This document shows, in pieces, positions 35,860 to 43,706 of a DNA stretch of 64,000 nucleotides. The notes beneath the pieces were generated by a model, which did not search any database, had not been told where the DNA came from, and saw nothing but the letters and a program-made list of their open reading frames with translations. This DNA comes from Lachnospiraceae bacterium. GTDB taxonomy: Bacteria; Bacillota; Clostridia; Lachnospirales; Lachnospiraceae. The position numbers and the translations under genes are program-made. Position 1 is the first letter of the stretch. Each line of letters opens with the position of its first letter. The stretch is taken from contig LR698958.1 of assembly GCA_902381685.1 (NCBI GenBank), positions 142,119 to 206,118 on the forward strand, given 5' to 3'.

Positions 35860-37043
35860 TGTTACACCGAAAAGAACGCAACTTAGAAAATATCCCTGTA
35901 GGAGCACTTGGCATTATCGCCGTTGACGGCTGCCAGGAGTTAGGAAATAAGGTAAATGACTATCTTGTAAAATGGCGTAATGAAAGCACAAAAGATTTCT
36001 CTGCATCTGAAGTTTTCACGGGATACAAAAAAGATTCTTACCTTATCGACGCCAAAGTACCACGTTTTGGCTCAGGAGAAGCTAAAGGTATTATCAACGA
36101 ATCCGTAAGAGGTAAAGACCTTTATCTTATGGTTGACGTATGCAATTACAGTTTAACTTACTCACTTTCAGGTCACACAAATCATATGTCACCTGATGAC
36201 CATTTCCAGAATTTAAAGAGAATTATCGCTGCTATTGGTGGTAAAGGACGTAGAATTAACGTTATCATGCCGTTCTTATACGAAAGCCGCCAGCATAAGA
36301 GAAGCAGCCGCGAATCTCTGGACTGTGCTCTTGCTCTGCAGGAACTTGTTCATATGGGCGTAGACAACATCATTACTTTCGATGCTCACGATCCTCGTGT
36401 ACAGAATGCAATTCCGCTTAGCGGATTTGAGACAATCCGCCCGACTTACCAGTTTATCAAAGGACTTCTCCGCGCAGTGCCTGATTTACAGATTGACAGC
36501 AAACATATGATGGCAATCAGCCCTGACGAAGGCGGTACAAGCCGTGCAGTATACCTTGCCAACGTTCTTGGTCTTGATATGGGTATGTTCTACAAACGCC
36601 GTGACTACACGCAGATTATAGACGGACGTAACCCAATCGTTGCTCATGAATTTTTAGGTTCTGACGTAGAGGGAAAAGACGTTATTATCATTGACGATAT
36701 GATTTCTTCCGGAGACAGTATCATTGACGTTGCAACTGAATTAAAAAGAAGAAAAGCAAAACGTATTTTTGCAGCTGCGACATTTGGTTTATTTACAAAC
36801 GGTCTTGCAAAATTTGATAAAGCATATGAGGACGGTATTATTCATGGTATCTTAACAACAAACTTAATTTACCAGACACCTGAATTATTGAGTAAACCAT
36901 ATTATATCAACTGTGATATGAGCAAATATATCGCTTTAATCATCGACACATTAAATCATGACGGTTCTCTCAGTTCAATCTTAAGCCCGAACGAACGTAT
37001 TCAGCACATTGTTGAAAAATATCGCAACGGAGAACGCATCTAA
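35859..37043 (+). CDS. prs: Ribose-phosphate pyrophosphokinase, long divergent form
   Basis: Makes PRPP from ribose 5-phosphate and ATP for nucleotide synthesis and salvage (for example Hpt in this window). 394 residues, longer than the usual 315. Prs features: a flexible-loop equivalent (FLYESRQHKRSSRESL, where classical enzymes read RQDRK..R-E), FDAHDPRVQNAIP, SPDEGGTSRAVYLA and the PRPP loop VIIIDDMISSGDSIIDVA. The extra residues lie mainly in an N-terminal extension. Co-transcribed with dnaD-dnaC, and followed by a hairpin terminator. Function as Prs is likely but the family is distinct. Confidence 0.88.
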   Translation: MLHRKERNLENIPVGALGIIAVDGCQELGNKVNDYLVKWRNESTKDFSASEVFTGYKKDSYLIDAKVPRFGSGEAKGIINESVRGKDLYLMVDVCNYSLTYSLSGHTNHMSPDDHFQNLKRIIAAIGGKGRRINVIMPFLYESRQHKRSSRESLDCALALQELVHMGVDNIITFDAHDPRVQNAIPLSGFETIRPTYQFIKGLLRAVPDLQIDSKHMMAISPDEGGTSRAVYLANVLGLDMGMFYKRRDYTQIIDGRNPIVAHEFLGSDVEGKDVIIIDDMISSGDSIIDVATELKRRKAKRIFAAATFGLFTNGLAKFDKAYEDGIIHGILTTNLIYQTPELLSKPYYINCDMSKYIALIIDTLNHDGSLSSILSPNERIQHIVEKYRNGERI

Positions 37044-37059
37044 AACTGATATAAGAAAA

Positions 37060-37081
37060 GAGTGCCGCGGCACTCTTTTTT
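37060..37081 (+). terminator. Terminator of the dnaD-dnaC-prs cluster
   Basis: An 11-bp self-complementary stem (AAAGAGTGCCG and CGGCACTCTTT) followed by TTTT, 16 bases past the prs stop. Confidence 0.85.
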
Positions 37082-37082
37082 A

Positions 37083-38570
37083 TTATCTGCACTCATAATA
37101 TGTATATGGAATTTCCATTTTCTTCAACAACTCTTCTTCTCGTTTCTGACATGTAAAAAGTAATACCTGCTTTTTATTTTCCGCCAGCCATTTCAACGTA
37201 TACTGTAATCTCTTTTCATCATAAAAGGCAAATGTTTCATCTAAAATCACCGGAAATTCTTCTTCATTCATAATTTCCACGGACGCCATACGGAGTGCAA
37301 AATAAATTTGCTCTATCGTTCCCCTGCTCACTCTCTCAAGCGGAATTTTTCTTTCCTTCGTCAAAAGGCTTATTTTAAGATTGTCCTCCACAAATAAGCG
37401 TGTATATTTTCCGCCTGTTATCCGGCTGATAATCTCCGATGTCCTTTCATTTAATGCCTGTCCGAGACTTTTCTGCATATGTCTGGAAACTTCAATCAAT
37501 TTTGCAGATGCAAGGTCAAGCGCCTCTTTTTTCCGTTTCCAGTCTTTATGCTCCTCCTGTTCTTCCTGAAGTTCTTCCAACTGCTCTTCCAGATTGCTGT
37601 GCTGCACCTGTTTCTCTTTCAACTCCTCAAAAACATGATTTCTTTCCCACCGCAATTTTCGTATGGCATTCTCATTTTCAATGCACTCTTCCTTTTTTCT
37701 GCCCTCTTTTGTTCTGTTCCAAACGTAAATGCCTTCAGCCAATGCGCCTACAATAACGATGAGATAATTCCACGGGCGGGGAATCAAAACAAAAATTGCA
37801 AAGAGTACGGCAAACATTCCCAACACTTCTATCGGGTGAACTCTCCATTTCGGCTTTTCTGAAGTCTTCTTTTCCTGAAGTTCTTTTACCCGTATTTCCT
37901 CATCAACGGCCTCCAACTTCTGCTCAATCTTGTGAATATCTCTCCAGACATACGAAGATTCCAACGCAATTTCTTCTCTTCTCCTGTCCTCTTTCATCAA
38001 TTCTTCCTTGAATTGTTTTTCCACTTCTTTCTTCTTGTTATTCAGATATTTTAGCGCCTCTTCCAGGTGCATTTCACCGTCCCCGGTTGTGTAATAGTTT
38101 GTCGCGTAATCCTGAAGTCTGTTTGCCAGACTCTGCTCTGTCTTTACTTTCAGTTGTCCGATTGAAACTGTATTTTCAAAGGCATCTTGCGTAAGCCCGT
38201 CCAAAAGAACCTGCAGGTCACCCTGTTCAACAGACAATTCTTCCCCGTCATCTTCACAAATCAATGTGACACTTTTTGAATATTTATCAAAATTTCTTTC
38301 CAAACGAAAGTTTCTGTTTCCACAAGAAAAGCGCAGTATTCCGGAATAAAAATTGGGATTCTCCCACGGCTCATACTGACTAAATTCATCGTTTAAAGAC
38401 GCACGTCCTCTTCCCCTTTCCAAACCAAAAAGCATACTTTTGATAAACGTATACAATGTTGTTTTTCCCGACTCATTTTCGCCGTATATCACATTTATTC
38501 CTTCAGTAAATTCCCACGATTTTCCTGAAAACTTTCCGAAATTCTTTATAATTGTTTCCAGTAACTTCAT
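37083..38570 (-). CDS. YhaN-like SMC-type ATPase with membrane segments
   Basis: A 495-residue ABC/SMC-type ATPase partner of the metallophosphoesterase encoded just upstream, resembling the B. subtilis YhaN/YhaO and SbcC/SbcD pairs. Walker A VIYGENESGKTTLYTFIKS at about 28-46, coiled coils at about 170-225 and 290-345, signature VSRGTIEQIYFALRMA and Walker B FPVILDETFAFYDEKRL near 440-455. Between the coils lie two hydrophobic helices (about 245-285: VLGMFAVLFAIFVLI and YLIVIVGALAEGIYVW) where SbcC has a zinc hook, which suggests membrane tethering. It lies six bases downstream of its partner. Confidence 0.85.
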   Translation of the reverse strand: MKLLETIIKNFGKFSGKSWEFTEGINVIYGENESGKTTLYTFIKSMLFGLERGRGRASLNDEFSQYEPWENPNFYSGILRFSCGNRNFRLERNFDKYSKSVTLICEDDGEELSVEQGDLQVLLDGLTQDAFENTVSIGQLKVKTEQSLANRLQDYATNYYTTGDGEMHLEEALKYLNNKKKEVEKQFKEELMKEDRRREEIALESSYVWRDIHKIEQKLEAVDEEIRVKELQEKKTSEKPKWRVHPIEVLGMFAVLFAIFVLIPRPWNYLIVIVGALAEGIYVWNRTKEGRKKEECIENENAIRKLRWERNHVFEELKEKQVQHSNLEEQLEELQEEQEEHKDWKRKKEALDLASAKLIEVSRHMQKSLGQALNERTSEIISRITGGKYTRLFVEDNLKISLLTKERKIPLERVSRGTIEQIYFALRMASVEIMNEEEFPVILDETFAFYDEKRLQYTLKWLAENKKQVLLFTCQKREEELLKKMEIPYTYYECR

Positions 38571-38576
38571 TCCCTG

Positions 38577-39632
38577 TTATCCCTTCTTCGTTTCTAAAAG
38601 TGCCTCTACACCTTCATAAAGAGCCATATATTCCAAACTGTCTGACTCGCAATCACCTATACTCTCAATATATTTTCCAAGCAGATTATCTTTATTTTTT
38701 TCTTTTAACTTTTCAAATCGGTATGCCGGTTTCGTCTCATCTACAATTTCCAATATATTGCCAAATGGATCTGTATTGGAAACATCAAACTCTATGTCGG
38801 CATTTCTGAAACCACACAAAAGAATTTTATAAATATTTTTTATTCCTCTCTCCTCTATGCTATCCCGTATGATTTCCTTCAACTGCATATTTGTTACCGT
38901 ATCGTCTATCTCCAGATGCATATGCACATATTCACGCATGGCAAACGGTACAAATTTTGTCTGAACTTTTCCGTCCTCTATCTCTCCTTCTATGTAGCCA
39001 TGTAAACCGACATCATTTTTGTCAATAGGTTCCAGCGCTCCAGAGTAAACTATTTTGTTTTCTTCGATAGTAATCGGTTTATGAATATGTCCAAAAGCAA
39101 TATAATCATATCCTAAAGAAATTAATTCATTTCTATTAATAGGTATATGCTTCTCATCTCCGCCGTGTGCCAAAAGAATTTCATTTTTTTGTTTCTTCCA
39201 TGCTTTTGCTTTCGCATATTTTCTTTCTGTAATTTCCCTCTGATAATAACTGAAACCATATACTGCCGTTTCATGTTCTTTAAACTCTACACACCCTAAA
39301 CGGTCACTTAAAAGTGGAAATACGTTCTTGCTCCAACGAAATGTCCTATAATACGAATTCCACTTGATGTAATCATGGTTGCCCGCTATAAACACAACTT
39401 TCGTTTTTGTCAGTTTTGAAAATAAATAATCCACTTCTTTTAATTCTCGCAGCAATGGCTGTCGGTGAAACAAATCACCAGCTATAAGCAACAAATCTGT
39501 TTCTTTTTTCTCGCATATATCTATAATCTTTGCAAAACTTTCCCAGATTTCCTCTCCGCGGTTTGCACTATATTTTTTTCCTGCGTCTGCCTTTGCCCCC
39601 AAGTGTACGTCCGCTATGTGAATAAACTTCAT
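38577..39632 (-). CDS. SbcD/YhaO-like metallophosphoesterase (DNA exonuclease)
   Basis: A 351-residue calcineurin-type phosphoesterase. Metal ligands are in DVHLGAK (about 8-14), LLIAGDLFHRQ (near 50), FIAGNHDYIKW (near 84), LAHGGDEKH and AFGHIHKP (near 180). This is the YhaO/Mre11-like layout of a DNA end-processing nuclease working with an SMC-like ATPase, encoded immediately downstream. The 5' end overlaps the 3' end of the histidine kinase gene by 65 bases, so the three may share one transcript. Confidence 0.88.
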   Translation of the reverse strand: MKFIHIADVHLGAKADAGKKYSANRGEEIWESFAKIIDICEKKETDLLLIAGDLFHRQPLLRELKEVDYLFSKLTKTKVVFIAGNHDYIKWNSYYRTFRWSKNVFPLLSDRLGCVEFKEHETAVYGFSYYQREITERKYAKAKAWKKQKNEILLAHGGDEKHIPINRNELISLGYDYIAFGHIHKPITIEENKIVYSGALEPIDKNDVGLHGYIEGEIEDGKVQTKFVPFAMREYVHMHLEIDDTVTNMQLKEIIRDSIEERGIKNIYKILLCGFRNADIEFDVSNTDPFGNILEIVDETKPAYRFEKLKEKNKDNLLGKYIESIGDCESDSLEYMALYEGVEALLETKKG

Positions 39633-40770
39633 CTTTTTCCCCTTTCGGTAAACTTACAATAAATTTTGTCTCTTCTTCATTACTTTCTGCACGAATTGTT
39701 CCCGAATGTAATTCTACAATCTCTTTTGCAATTGCCAATCCCAGTCCTGCCCCTCCGGTAGAACTTGAACGTGCATCATCTACACGATAAAACTTTTCAA
39801 ATAGCCGGTCCAGTTTCTCCGGCGGAATCTGTTTTCCTTTATTTATAAATATAATTTCAACATTATCCCCAATATCTTTCGCCTGAATCTCGATAAGTGT
39901 ATCCGGATAACAGTAGGTAACCGCATTTCTTAAAATATTATCAAATACTCTTGCCAATTTATCCGGATCCCCTTCTACAACCAGATTGTCTTCCATATAC
40001 ACTTTACAGATAAGATTTTTCTCACGCAAAACCCCATACAATTCATCTGCCAACTGCTCCAGCATCATACTCAAATTCAATTTCACTTTTTCCAACTCGA
40101 TGTTTTGCAGATTAAATCTTGTAATCTCAAAAAATTCACTAATCAGTTCTCCCAGCCGTATTGCTTTCTCCAGCGAAATATGCGTGTATCTCGCACGTTC
40201 CTCCACCGACATATCAGGGTGAGAATCAAGCATACTCAAATATGCCACAATAGACGTCAACGGAGTTTTTAAATCGTGGGCGAGAAAAACAACCAAATCA
40301 TTTTTTCTATTTTCCGCCTCGATTGCCTCCAATTCCTGCTTTTTAAGTGTTTCCTTAATTTTATTTAAACGTTTTTCAATCGGCCTTAACTCTGTAATTA
40401 AGTGTACCGGTTCTGTAGAATCAGAAATAATATTTTCAATTCCCGCCTCAATCTGATGCAGATATTTTGTCATTTGTGATAGCGCAATGTAAAAGAACAA
40501 TGCAAATAGCGATAAAAATCCTACCATCATAAACAAATCTTTATTGTTCCCGATAAACTTCCAATACCACGCTATCGCCGTTTCCCGCTCTACGCCCATG
40601 TCCATCAAAACATCTACGAAAATCCTTCCAAAACTCTCATTATATACCCCATCAATGACATAGTCTAACAGGAACGCTCCCACTAAAACTGTCAATGCCG
40701 TTACGAACACGGTTTGTAATAAAACGCTCAACTTTAATTTGCGGTATTTATTCTTCAACTTTATATCCAA
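39568..40770 (-). CDS. Sensor histidine kinase, VanS-like
   Basis: A 400-residue membrane kinase from a probable TTG start at 40770 (residues DIKLKNKYRKL, as in VanS); a longer frame reaches 40815 inside the regulator gene. Two transmembrane helices (about 15-40 and 85-105) flank a short external loop. H-box FLAHDLKTPLTSIVAYLSML, N-box RVFDNILRNAVTYC, and G-boxes VDDARSSSTGGAGLGLAI. The TTG lies 22 bases inside the upstream regulator gene, so expression is coupled. VanS similarity does not imply vancomycin resistance: no van ligase genes are present. Signal unknown. Confidence 0.9.
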   Translation of the reverse strand: MDIKLKNKYRKLKLSVLLQTVFVTALTVLVGAFLLDYVIDGVYNESFGRIFVDVLMDMGVERETAIAWYWKFIGNNKDLFMMVGFLSLFALFFYIALSQMTKYLHQIEAGIENIISDSTEPVHLITELRPIEKRLNKIKETLKKQELEAIEAENRKNDLVVFLAHDLKTPLTSIVAYLSMLDSHPDMSVEERARYTHISLEKAIRLGELISEFFEITRFNLQNIELEKVKLNLSMMLEQLADELYGVLREKNLICKVYMEDNLVVEGDPDKLARVFDNILRNAVTYCYPDTLIEIQAKDIGDNVEIIFINKGKQIPPEKLDRLFEKFYRVDDARSSSTGGAGLGLAIAKEIVELHSGTIRAESNEEETKFIVSLPKGEKDEVYSHSGRTLGGKGRRRKKI

Positions 40771-41437
40771 CTCCCCATACGGTCTTAATGAAATCTGACT
40801 TACCTGTCGGCTCACTCATCTTCTCGCGCAAATGCCTTATATGAACCATTACAGTATTGTTACTGTTTTTATAGTATTGCTCTTTCCATACCGTTCTAAA
40901 TAACTCTTCCGAACTGATAACTCTTCCCCTGTTTTCACAAAGCAGCCAGAGAATGTCAAATTCAATCGGCGTCAGCGTCAGTTCTTTATCATAATAGACA
41001 CATTCGTGCGATGTTCTATTTAAAAACAGCGCTCCAAAATCTATAATATCCCCTTCATTTTTCCCAACGTCATTATACTGTGTGTAACGTCTAAGTTGTG
41101 CCTTTACCCTTGCAACAAGTTCAAGGGGATTAAACGGTTTAGGAATATAATCGTCCGCTCCTAAAGTCAACCCTGTTATTTTGTCCATGTATTCAATTTT
41201 CGCAGTGAGCATAATTACCGGAAATGTATATTTTTCCCGGATTCTTTTCAAGATTTCAAATCCGTCAATGTCAGGCAGCATCACGTCTAAAAGCGCCAAG
41301 TCAATTTTCGTGTTATCTATACAGTCGAGTGCTTCCTGCCCTGTATAAAATTTAAAAATGTGATACTGATCACTCTGTAGATATAATTCCACTACATCTG
41401 CTATTTCTCTTTCATCATCAACTACTAAAATATTCAT
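40748..41437 (-). CDS. OmpR-family response regulator, VanR-like
   Basis: A 229-residue regulator: receiver domain (ILVVDDEREIADVVELYL, phospho-acceptor Asp in LALLDVMLPDIDGFEIL near residue 51, Lys in DYIPKPFNPLELVARVK) and a winged-helix output domain (LTLTPIEFDILWLLCENRGRV, NSNNTVMVHIRHLREKM, KTVWGVGYKVEE). Partner of the histidine kinase whose start overlaps its last codons. Regulated genes cannot be told from the window; the downstream nuclease pair is a possibility only by position. Confidence 0.94.
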   Translation of the reverse strand: MNILVVDDEREIADVVELYLQSDQYHIFKFYTGQEALDCIDNTKIDLALLDVMLPDIDGFEILKRIREKYTFPVIMLTAKIEYMDKITGLTLGADDYIPKPFNPLELVARVKAQLRRYTQYNDVGKNEGDIIDFGALFLNRTSHECVYYDKELTLTPIEFDILWLLCENRGRVISSEELFRTVWKEQYYKNSNNTVMVHIRHLREKMSEPTGKSDFIKTVWGVGYKVEE

Positions 41438-41467
41438 ACTCTTTTCCTCTTTTATTTTTATACAAAA

Positions 41468-41500
41468 GGGCGCGGAAATTCAAATTTCCCACGCCCCATT
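41468..41500 (-). terminator. Terminator of asnS
   Basis: A stem of about 12 bp (GGGCG and GGAAATT paired with AATTTCC and CGCCC, with a small bulge) eight bases past the asnS stop, followed by TTTTG on the minus strand. Confidence 0.75.
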
Positions 41501-41507
41501 CTTCCTC

Positions 41508-42899
41508 TTAAAGTTCGCAGTTATTTACTGTTCTTGGGAACGGAAGAACGTCTCTGATGTTAGACATACCTGTCAAATACATTACGCAACGTTCAAATCC
41601 CAAACCAAATCCTGCGTGCCTTGTAGAACCATATTTTCTTAAATCTAAATAGAATTGATATTCTTCCGGTTTCAATCCCATTTCGTTCATACGAGCCAAT
41701 AATTTCTCGTAATCGTCCTCTCTCTGGCTTCCACCGATGATTTCACCAATCCCCGGAACAAGACAGTCTACTGCTGCTACTGTTTTGTTGTCATCGTTCA
41801 TTTTCATATAAAATGCTTTAATATCCTTCGGGTAATCTGTTACGAACACAGGACGTTTGAACACTTCTTCTGTAAGGTAACGTTCATGCTCTGTCTGTAA
41901 ATCTGCTCCCCAAGATACTTTATAATCAAATTTATCGTTATTTTTCTCCAGTAATTCGATAGCCTCTGTATATGTCACACGGGCAAACTCTGAATTTGCC
42001 ACGTTGTGTAAACGATCCAAAAGTCCTTTATCCACGAAAGAGTTAAAGAAGTTCATTTCTTCCGGTGCGTTTTCCAATACATAATTGATAATATATTTTA
42101 GCATCGCTTCCGCAAGCATCATGTTATCATCTAAATCTGCAAATGCAATTTCAGGTTCTACCATCCAGAACTCTGCCGCATGTCTTGTTGTGTTAGAGTT
42201 TTCCGCTCTAAATGTAGGACCAAATGTATAAATGTTGCGGAATGCCTGCGCATATGTTTCGCCATTCAACTGTCCGCTTACGGTCAGACTTGTTTCTTTA
42301 TTAAAGAAATCCTGACTGTAATCTACTGTTCCGTCTTCGTTTTTCGGAAGATTTTCCATGTCTAATGTCGTTACTCTGAACATTTCCCCTGCACCTTCAC
42401 AGTCACTTCCTGTGATAATTGGTGTGTGGACATATACAAATCCTCTTTCCTGGAAGAACTGATGAATCGCATATGCAATTAAGGAACGAACACGAAATAC
42501 TGCCTGGAATGTATTTGTTCTCGGACGCAGATGTGCAATTGTTCTTAAATATTCAAAACTGTGACGCTTCTTCTGTAAAGGGTAATCCGGTGCAGATGCT
42601 CCCTCCACAATAACTTCTGTCGCCTGAATTTCAAATAGCTGTTTTGCCTGTGGTGTTGCCACTAATGTACCTTTTACAATAATTGCCGCACCTACATTCA
42701 ATTTGGAAATCTCCGCAAAATTTTCCATTGTATCATGATATACTACCTGTAATGTTTCAAAAAATGAACCGTCATTTACAACGATAAATCCAAATGTTTT
42801 AGAATCACGAATACTTCTTACCCAACCGCCAACACTAATTTCTTTATCTAAATATTGTTCACGGTTCTTGTACAATTCTCTTACTGTTACTAATTCCAT
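41508..42899 (-). CDS. asnS: Asparaginyl-tRNA synthetase
   Basis: Charges tRNA-Asn. 463 residues: an N-terminal OB anticodon-binding fold ([20 protein letters not shown]) and a class IIb catalytic core with motif 2 ([21 protein letters not shown]), the flipping loop and motif 3 ([21 protein letters not shown]). The DCEGAGEMF insert distinguishes AsnS from AspS. Monocistronic with its own hairpin terminator. No T-box is visible in the 260 bases upstream, unlike proS and metG. Confidence 0.96.
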   Translation of the reverse strand: MELVTVRELYKNREQYLDKEISVGGWVRSIRDSKTFGFIVVNDGSFFETLQVVYHDTMENFAEISKLNVGAAIIVKGTLVATPQAKQLFEIQATEVIVEGASAPDYPLQKKRHSFEYLRTIAHLRPRTNTFQAVFRVRSLIAYAIHQFFQERGFVYVHTPIITGSDCEGAGEMFRVTTLDMENLPKNEDGTVDYSQDFFNKETSLTVSGQLNGETYAQAFRNIYTFGPTFRAENSNTTRHAAEFWMVEPEIAFADLDDNMMLAEAMLKYIINYVLENAPEEMNFFNSFVDKGLLDRLHNVANSEFARVTYTEAIELLEKNNDKFDYKVSWGADLQTEHERYLTEEVFKRPVFVTDYPKDIKAFYMKMNDDNKTVAAVDCLVPGIGEIIGGSQREDDYEKLLARMNEMGLKPEEYQFYLDLRKYGSTRHAGFGLGFERCVMYLTGMSNIRDVLPFPRTVNNCEL

Positions 42900-43112
42900 T
42901 TCCCCAACTCCTTTTTATATTTAATTATCCTTCCAGACAATTATTTTCATTATTCTTTATAGTATACCTTATTTTCCAATTTATCGCAATTGGGAATCTT
43001 AAGAAATAGCGATAGATGTGAAATCAACTACTACTTGCAGAATCTATTGAAATATGCTACACTATTACCCGTTGCAAAGCCCATAAAAACAAGGTCTTAA
43101 GGGCAATTTAAA

Positions 43113-43156
43113 CCGAGTGTTCGTGACCTTCCACTCGTAAAACAAAACTAAAGGAG
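43113..43156 (+). promoter_or_regulatory. preQ1-I riboswitch upstream of queT
   Basis: P1 stem CGAGTG/CACTCG encloses TTCGTGA and CCTT; the A-rich tail TAAAACAAAACTA leads to AAGG. CCTT in the loop can pair with AAGG of the Shine-Dalgarno, forming the H-type pseudoknot of class I preQ1 riboswitches and hiding the ribosome site. This fits translational repression of a queuosine-precursor transporter. Confidence 0.8.
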
Positions 43157-43164
43157 AATTGAAT

Positions 43165-43665
43165 ATGAAAAACCAGAAAGTAACATTTTTGACACAGGCG
43201 GCAATGATTGCCGCAATCTATGTGGTGTTGACTGTAGTGTTCGCACCATTCGGCTTTGGAGAAGTTCAGGTCAGGATAGCAGAATCCCTCACCATTCTTC
43301 CATTTTTTACACCGGCAGCCATTCCGGGATTGTTTATCGGTTGTCTGATTGGAAATATATTAGGTGGCGCAATCATTCCTGATATTATTTTCGGAAGTTT
43401 AGCAACTCTTGTCGCAGCCTGCTTTACTTATGCTCTGCGCAAAAAGAGTTCGTTGTTCGCTCCACTTCCGCCAATCATTGCCAACACTATTGTTGTACCA
43501 TTTGTTTTGGCATACGGATATGGAGTACCGCTTCCGATTCCATTTATGATGCTTACGGTGGGAATCGGAGAAATTATTTCCTGCGGTGTACTTGGAATGA
43601 TTGTGTTAAAGGCACTTTCCAAATACGAATATGTTATTTTTAAAAATAAAAAAACTGTTTCTTAA
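43165..43665 (+). CDS. queT: Queuosine precursor transporter QueT
   Basis: A 166-residue integral membrane protein of the QueT family, the substrate-binding S component of an ECF transporter importing preQ1 or related precursors. It has about five hydrophobic segments and the motifs TQAAMIAAIYVVLTVVF, FGFGEVQVRIAESLTILPF and PGLFIGCLIGNILGG. An in-frame TTG two codons upstream is possible, but the ATG at 43165 has AGGAG at 8 bases. Controlled by the preQ1-I element overlapping its SD. The ECF energising module is not in this window. Confidence 0.93.
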   Translation: MKNQKVTFLTQAAMIAAIYVVLTVVFAPFGFGEVQVRIAESLTILPFFTPAAIPGLFIGCLIGNILGGAIIPDIIFGSLATLVAACFTYALRKKSSLFAPLPPIIANTIVVPFVLAYGYGVPLPIPFMMLTVGIGEIISCGVLGMIVLKALSKYEYVIFKNKKTVS

Positions 43666-43672
43666 CGTAAAC

Positions 43673-43701
43673 GGCGCCATGTGATATACTCACATGACGC
43701 C
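43673..43701. terminator. Terminator between queT and the 43707-46214 gene
   Basis: A 12-bp stem (GGCGCCATGTGA with TCACATGACGCC, one mismatch) followed by CTTTTTT on the plus strand. It serves queT and possibly also the convergent gene. Confidence 0.8.
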
Positions 43702-43706
43702 CTTTT

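Noticed and set aside
39568-41437. Vancomycin-resistance locus suggested by VanR/VanS similarity
   Set aside because: No vanH, ligase or vanX genes are nearby; this is an ordinary OmpR-type pair.
42900-43112. T-box leader for asnS
   Set aside because: No T-box core sequence, specifier loop or terminator pair was found in the 260 bases upstream of asnS.
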